From assembly GCA_031264875.1 (NCBI GenBank), contig JAISDK010000139.1, forward strand, positions 1-10,062: DNA of 10,062 bases. Reading direction: 5' to 3'. Made by a program: the position numbers and the translations under genes. Every line of letters starts with the position of its first letter. Positions within the stretch are counted from its first letter, which is position 1. Below the pieces are notes generated by a model. That model was not told the DNA's origin. It was given only the letters and a program-made list of their open reading frames with translations, and ran no database searches. Of this stretch, positions 6,173 through 10,062 are shown piece by piece. Source of the stretch: Prevotellaceae bacterium. Lineage in GTDB: Bacteria > Bacteroidota > Bacteroidia > Bacteroidales > UBA932.

Positions 6173-8329
6173 ATGATACGGAAATTGTTGATTTGTTCTT
6201 TCTTACAATTGATTATTTTAAACGCTTACGGACAACAGGACTATAAAGTCATTTACGAAGCAATTAAGAACATGAAAGATTATGAAGCGTTCCAGACCCT
6301 GTTTAACTATCAGGCTGCAACGACTTCCAAAGACTATGCCAATGCAAACGGCTACTATCAGCTGGGTTTGATTTCTCAAAAAATGATGAGGGAATACGAC
6401 CCGTTTTTGCAGTCGGAAAATGTAGCACAGTGCATATCAAATGCAAAGACATACCTGTCTCTTGCCAACTATTATATAGACGCCAAGGAAGCAAAGAAAA
6501 ACGGAGCTTACTATCAGGCAACTCCGGAACCGCGAACTTTGGAAAATATCAAAAAAGATATTGCTGCCCGAACTGCGGATGTGCTGGAATACAAAAAATA
6601 TTTCGACCAAAATCAGGAATATTTAACAAGCGGCATCTATAAATACAACGCCTGCATAGAAACGTTTGGCAAAATTAATGAGCAGAACAGCCGCCTGAAT
6701 GATCTGTATTTCCTGGCAGACAGTGAACTGAAAAAAAATCTGAATGACTTGCAGAATAATTTCGATTCCACTCTCTATTACCTCGACAAACTGAAACATT
6801 CGCTGGAAGAATATTCCATGGGAGACTACAAGATAAATTATTCGCTGTTGCCTGTGCCGGTATATCGCCTGCACGGTCTGACATCTTCAAATTTCATCGC
6901 AAAAAATGTAACTCTCTGGAATTTTAATTCGTGGGTAGATTCATTCAATGCAGTACTGAATGCCGACGTGGCTTTTCTGTATCAGAAAGCAGAGGACGTG
7001 TATAAGGAAAATACCGGCTATATCGACAGGCTGTTACGCTCGGATAAAAAGGATATTTCGCCTAACTATACAATTAGCCCGCTTGTGGTGAACAAAATAT
7101 ACAAGTATGACTTCAACTCGGCAGTTGCTCCGCTATTGATATACCAGGAAGAAAAAATAAAATTCCTGTACCACAATGCGGACAATGTGATCGATACAAA
7201 ACTCAATTCTCCCAATAACTATGCAAAATCAAATGCTTACTATTATGACTTGATTGCAAAAAAACGGGTAGCCGATTCCGCATTGAGTTTAACGTCAAGC
7301 AAAGCCGTTGCCGAAGCCGTGAAGAAATACAGCGCCTTTTTTGAAAAGAACTTCAAAGGCTTTGCCGGATTTCAATCGTACCTGAAAAACGAATCGGCTG
7401 CAAACAGCTTGATCCTGCAGTCTTCGCTGGATACATATAAAAATAACGTCCTGAAACCGGTCAGCATAGGCATAATACAGCATGAAGACGCCGGCTTGTA
7501 CACATCCGTCATATCGGCTGATACAAAAACAGGTGACACAGGGTATTTTATACATGCAAAATCAGTGACTTCGGACAAAAAAGTGTTTGTAACCGGATCG
7601 TATGTCAACAACTCCGAAGTACGGGCTTTCGTGGCGCTGATGTCCGATTCCGAACATATTGAATGGCTCAAGACTTTCGACATGAAAGAAGGGAAAAATC
7701 ACGGTGTTTTAATCGACCATTCCGACAGCAATCTGGCCGTTGTCGTTTCGGTAGAAAACAATAAGGAAATCAGTAATTATTTCTATTTCCTTGATGTAAA
7801 CGGTAATGTAAAAAAGAATGTCGAACTTCCGTCAATAGCCGTTCCCCGTAAACTGATTTACGACGATATAAGCGAAACATTCCTTATCGCGTTCAAAGGC
7901 AACTCGTACTCGCCGTATGACGTTTCCGACGACATGCTGCGCCTGTATCTGCTGGACTACGGATTGACAAACGTATGGCATCACTCTTTGCAGTTCACCG
8001 GATATTTGTCCAACGTGATACGAACAAACAATCAGTTCTATGCCTATGGCGCTTACAGCGAAATCAAAGATGATGCCGGCACAATGTTTGAAACAGGCGA
8101 CAACAAGTTGAATCTGTTTGCCTATACTGTCGATGCCTCAGGCAAGAAAGTGTCCTTAAAAACATTCGACGCTCCATTTTCCTGCTATCCCCTGCTCGTT
8201 TCAAAAATCAGCAACGAGTATGTTGATGTGATAAGTGTAAAGAACAAGCCGGAATTGAGCGACGAGAAAAACAGCTCATACTACCTTATAATCTCGTCGG
8301 ATAACAGTGCATATTATAAAAGCGAATAG
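6173..8329 (+). CDS. Exported 718-residue protein of unknown function, helical N-half and beta-rich C-half
   Basis: I do not recognise this protein. It begins with a signal peptide (MIRKLLICSFLQLIILNAYGQ, cleavage near residue 20). The mature N-terminal part (about 23-430) looks mostly helical. It has many Tyr/Ala-rich amphipathic stretches such as YYQLGLISQKMMREYDPFL and AKTYLSLANYYIDAKEAKK, which recall TPR-like repeats without a clear 34-residue period. From about 430 to the end the pattern becomes beta-rich, with alternating hydrophobics and DVNGNVKKNVEL or TVDASGKKVSLKTF turns, resembling a degenerate propeller. There is no catalytic motif, no transmembrane segment after the signal, and no lipobox or Por sorting domain that I can see. 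It lies 11 bases after the PD40-OmpA gene and is followed by a terminator, so the two probably form a complex in the periplasm or at the outer membrane. That role is inferred only from context. Confidence 0.85.
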   Translation: MIRKLLICSFLQLIILNAYGQQDYKVIYEAIKNMKDYEAFQTLFNYQAATTSKDYANANGYYQLGLISQKMMREYDPFLQSENVAQCISNAKTYLSLANYYIDAKEAKKNGAYYQATPEPRTLENIKKDIAARTADVLEYKKYFDQNQEYLTSGIYKYNACIETFGKINEQNSRLNDLYFLADSELKKNLNDLQNNFDSTLYYLDKLKHSLEEYSMGDYKINYSLLPVPVYRLHGLTSSNFIAKNVTLWNFNSWVDSFNAVLNADVAFLYQKAEDVYKENTGYIDRLLRSDKKDISPNYTISPLVVNKIYKYDFNSAVAPLLIYQEEKIKFLYHNADNVIDTKLNSPNNYAKSNAYYYDLIAKKRVADSALSLTSSKAVAEAVKKYSAFFEKNFKGFAGFQSYLKNESAANSLILQSSLDTYKNNVLKPVSIGIIQHEDAGLYTSVISADTKTGDTGYFIHAKSVTSDKKVFVTGSYVNNSEVRAFVALMSDSEHIEWLKTFDMKEGKNHGVLIDHSDSNLAVVVSVENNKEISNYFYFLDVNGNVKKNVELPSIAVPRKLIYDDISETFLIAFKGNSYSPYDVSDDMLRLYLLDYGLTNVWHHSLQFTGYLSNVIRTNNQFYAYGAYSEIKDDAGTMFETGDNKLNLFAYTVDASGKKVSLKTFDAPFSCYPLLVSKISNEYVDVISVKNKPELSDEKNSSYYLIISSDNSAYYKSE

Positions 8330-8332
8330 ATT

Positions 8333-8356
8333 GAAAGGCGTTTTTTAACGCCTTTC
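8333..8356 (+). terminator. Rho-independent-like terminator after the two-gene envelope operon
   Basis: A perfect 10-bp stem, GAAAGGCGTT (8333-8342) against AACGCCTTTC (8347-8356), closes a TTTT loop. It starts three bases after the stop codon of the 718-residue protein gene and is followed by ATTTT, a short T-run. It separates that operon from ugd, whose start lies 27 bases further on, so ugd probably has its own promoter or depends on readthrough. Confidence 0.8.
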
Positions 8357-8383
8357 ATTTTGAATATATATTATCAAGAAATT

Positions 8384-9700
8384 ATGAAAATAGCTATTGT
8401 AGGAACAGGTTATGTCGGTCTGGTAACGGGAACATGTTTTGCCGAAGTCGGTCTCGATGTAACCTGTATTGATGTAAATAAAGAAAAAATCGACCGTCTG
8501 AACAGCGGAATCGTTCCTATTTACGAACCGGGACTGGAAGAAATGGTATTGAAAAACCAACAGGTTGATCGTTTACATTTCCACACATGTTTAACATCCT
8601 GTCTGGATGATGTTGAAGTAGTCTTCATCGCCGTAGGTACGCCTCCGGGCGAAGACGGCAGCGCCGACCTGAAATATGTGCTGGATGTAGCCCGTACAAT
8701 CGGAACAAACATGAATCACTATGTTTTGATTGTCACAAAAAGTACCGTACCGGTGGGAACAGCGAAAAAAGTTGCCGGAGCCGTTCAGGAAGAATTAGAT
8801 AAAAGAGGCCTCGATGTGAAGTTTGACATAGCGTCGAATCCCGAATTTCTTAAAGAAGGCGCCGCCATAAGAGATTTCATGTACCCCGAAAGAGTCGTGC
8901 TTGGAGTAGAATCGGAAAAAGCGGAAAATATCCTGCGACGTCTGTACCGTCCGTTTCTGCTAAACAATTTTCCCGTAATATTCATGGATGTACCTTCGGC
9001 GGAAATGACCAAATACGCTGCCAATGCCATGCTTGCCACACGCATCAGCTTTATGAATGACATTGCCAATTTGTGCGACATTATGGGAGCCGACGTAAAT
9101 ATGGTACGCAAAGGCATGGGCTCGGACAGTCGTATCGGTTCCAAATTCCTGTATGCAGGATGCGGATACGGAGGATCATGTTTCCCGAAAGATGTAAAAG
9201 CCCTGATAAGCATCGCTAAAGAACACGGATATGCCATGCAGGTCATAGAAGCTGTCGAAGCTGTGAACGAACAGCAGAAAAGTATCCTGTTCAGGAAACT
9301 GTCTCAATACTATAATGGCAATTTAAACGATAAAACGGTAGCTATATGGGGACTGTCGTTCAAGCCGGAAACCGATGACATGCGCGAAGCTCCCGCTCTG
9401 GTACTTATCGAACAGCTGATTAAAGCCGGTGTAACGGTGAGGGTATATGACCCTGTAGCTATGGAGGAAGCAAAACATGTAACAGAATATCCGGTAATTT
9501 ACTGCAAGGATAAATACGAAGCGGCTATCGACGCCGACGCCTTGATGATGGTTACCGAATGGACTGAGTTCAGAATTCCAAGCTGGCCGGTAATCAAAAA
9601 AACTATGAGATTCCCTCTTATCATCGACGGCAGAAATATTTACGATAAAGGCGAATTGATAGAAAATGGACTGGAATATATCTGTATAGGCAGACATTAA
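8384..9700 (+). CDS. ugd: UDP-glucose 6-dehydrogenase
   Basis: This 438-residue cytoplasmic enzyme oxidises UDP-glucose to UDP-glucuronate with two NAD+, supplying uronic acid precursors for capsule, exopolysaccharide or lipopolysaccharide. The N-terminal Rossmann motif MKIAIVGTGYVGL is followed by IDVNKEKI (29-36), TKSTVPVGT (118-126), SNPEFLKEGAAIRDFMYPER (151-170), KYAANAMLATRISFMND (210-226) and YGGSCFPKD (262-270) with catalytic Cys266. The C-terminal NAD(P)-binding-like domain has WGLSFKPETDDMREAP (322-337). Length and motifs are typical, with no missing catalytic residue seen. An in-frame TTG at 8360 would add eight residues, but the ATG at 8384 puts the Rossmann strand exactly at the N-terminus, as the family expects. 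No glycosyltransferase or capsule gene lies in the window, so its pathway is not fixed by context. The stop codon overlaps the beginning of a heptamer repeat tract. Confidence 0.96.
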   Translation: MKIAIVGTGYVGLVTGTCFAEVGLDVTCIDVNKEKIDRLNSGIVPIYEPGLEEMVLKNQQVDRLHFHTCLTSCLDDVEVVFIAVGTPPGEDGSADLKYVLDVARTIGTNMNHYVLIVTKSTVPVGTAKKVAGAVQEELDKRGLDVKFDIASNPEFLKEGAAIRDFMYPERVVLGVESEKAENILRRLYRPFLLNNFPVIFMDVPSAEMTKYAANAMLATRISFMNDIANLCDIMGADVNMVRKGMGSDSRIGSKFLYAGCGYGGSCFPKDVKALISIAKEHGYAMQVIEAVEAVNEQQKSILFRKLSQYYNGNLNDKTVAIWGLSFKPETDDMREAPALVLIEQLIKAGVTVRVYDPVAMEEAKHVTEYPVIYCKDKYEAAIDADALMMVTEWTEFRIPSWPVIKKTMRFPLIIDGRNIYDKGELIENGLEYICIGRH

Positions 9701-9721
9701 TTATTGATTAATGATTAATGA
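9697..9721 (+). repeat. Short heptamer (TTAATGA-type) tract at the ugd 3' end
   Basis: TTAATTA (9697-9703) and a broken unit TTGA are followed by two perfect TTAATGA units at 9708-9714 and 9715-9721. This is the same heptamer family as at 2911-2959, again overlapping a gene's stop codon (ugd TAA, 9698-9700). Confidence 0.75.
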
Positions 9722-9740
9722 GATTGTGCTGCACTAATCA

Positions 9741-9800
9741 AACCCCGAACTGCGCTATGCCTGTTCGGGGTTACTCATTTGAAACTCTTTCCGAAGTTTA
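9741..9800 (+). repeat. 60-bp structured repeat, copy 3, with strong hairpin
   Basis: This is the same element as at 434-493 (inverted) and 568-627 (direct), with about 50 of 60 bases matching copy 1. Its GC-rich hairpin is the strongest of the three: AACCCCGAAC (9741-9750) pairs perfectly with GTTCGGGGTT (9763-9772) around a 12-base loop. The second module has decayed (AACTCTTTCCGAAGTT at 9783-9798). It lies 40 bases after ugd and could help end transcription, but no T-run follows. The next 48 bases (9801-9848) show nothing recognisable. Confidence 0.85.
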
Positions 9801-9848
9801 ACCGAAATAATGACGCAATGCACAAAACTATCCTGCTCGTAGTATAAA

Positions 9849-10062
9849 TCCAAGGCGTTGGATTTCTTCCCAACGGCGTTGGCAGAACAACTTTCGCGTA
9901 GAATTTCTTCCCAACGCCGTTGGCGGAAAATCCAAGGCGTTGGATTTCTTCCCAACGGCGTTGGCGGAAAAACTTACGCAAAAGTTTTCTTCCCACAGGG
10001 TGTAGCGAAAAATCCCACGCCTTAGATTTCTTTCCTCTCGGCAAAAGCTCTGCCTTCATCGG
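9849..10062. repeat. 41-bp-period tandem array, about five units, running off the window end
   Basis: The TTTCTT(C/T)CC core recurs at 9863, 9904, 9945, 9986 and 10027, exactly every 41 bases. Units are 9849-9889, 9890-9930, 9931-9971, 9972-10012 and 10013-10053, with the end uncertain. Units 1 and 3 are nearly identical. Units 2 and 4 begin with a different sequence (ACTT...), so the array alternates with a possible 82-base higher order. Units 4 and 5 are degenerate. Units 1-3 contain the near-palindrome CCAACGGCGTTGG (CCAACGCCGTTGG in unit 2), and units 1 and 3 also carry TCCAA-GGCG-TTGGA. The two halves of a unit resemble each other, suggesting an older subrepeat of about 20 bases. Because 41 is not a multiple of three, the long minus-strand frames here cycle through frames and are not credible genes. 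Confidence 0.9.

Noticed and set aside
8360..8383. TTG start for ugd, adding eight residues
   Set aside because: UDP-glucose dehydrogenases begin directly at the Rossmann strand MKIAIVGTGYVGL, which matches the ATG at 8384.
9755..10059. Two minus-strand open frames over the window end
   Set aside because: They translate the 41-bp tandem array, which cycles through all three frames, plus part of the 60-bp repeat. No conserved protein features are visible.
9849..10062. Integron attC-like array, because CCCAAC and GTTGG resemble attC end boxes
   Set aside because: The 41-base units are contiguous, carry no cassette genes and lack the paired R and L box layout, so the likeness is a by-product of the palindrome.

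Overview
The window looks like chromosomal DNA from a member of the Bacteroidota, most likely order Bacteroidales. The evidence is a PD40/OmpA envelope protein, a class III sirtuin without zinc cysteines, a Tat-exported Gfo/Idh/MocA oxidoreductase, start codons preceded by AT-rich sequence instead of Shine-Dalgarno motifs, and one TAnnTTTG-type -7 promoter element. I could not run a database search, so genus and species are left open. All recognised genes are on the + strand.

Layout. 2-196 is the 3' end of sufB (Fe-S cluster assembly scaffold). 197-880 has no credible gene but is full of repeats: short palindromes, two inverted copies of a 60-bp structured repeat (434-493 and 568-627), an 18-bp tandem array (643-727) and a perfect 27-bp inverted repeat (717-743/778-804). 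881-2215 encodes a Tat-signal Gfo/Idh/MocA oxidoreductase, 2236-2928 a sirtuin deacylase and 2949-3908 a divergent ferrochelatase. These three genes are 20 bases apart and could be co-transcribed. A TTAATGA-type heptamer array (2911-2959) spans the sirtuin/ferrochelatase junction. After a 183-base AT-rich gap with a candidate promoter, 4092-6161 (PD40 propeller, carboxypeptidase-regulatory-like repeats, OmpA domain) and 6173-8329 (unrecognised exported 718-residue protein) form a tight two-gene envelope operon, closed by a terminator at 8333-8356. 8384-9700 is UDP-glucose 6-dehydrogenase. 9701-10062 is again gene-free and repetitive: a short heptamer tract, a third copy of the 60-bp repeat (9741-9800) and a 41-bp-period tandem array (9849 to the window end).

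How the parts work together. No single pathway links all the genes. SufB (Fe-S) and the ferrochelatase (haem iron insertion) both concern iron cofactors but are not obviously in one operon. Ugd makes UDP-glucuronate for surface polysaccharide. The PD40-OmpA protein and its partner are probably a periplasmic or outer-membrane complex anchored to peptidoglycan. They are the best candidate here for an undescribed system, because the domain layout resembles the type IX secretion protein PorE without its TPR part, and the neighbour is a helical plus beta-rich protein I do not recognise. The non-coding repeats are the other notable content: several families of short structured DNA sit in the two long intergenic regions and immediately after stop codons.
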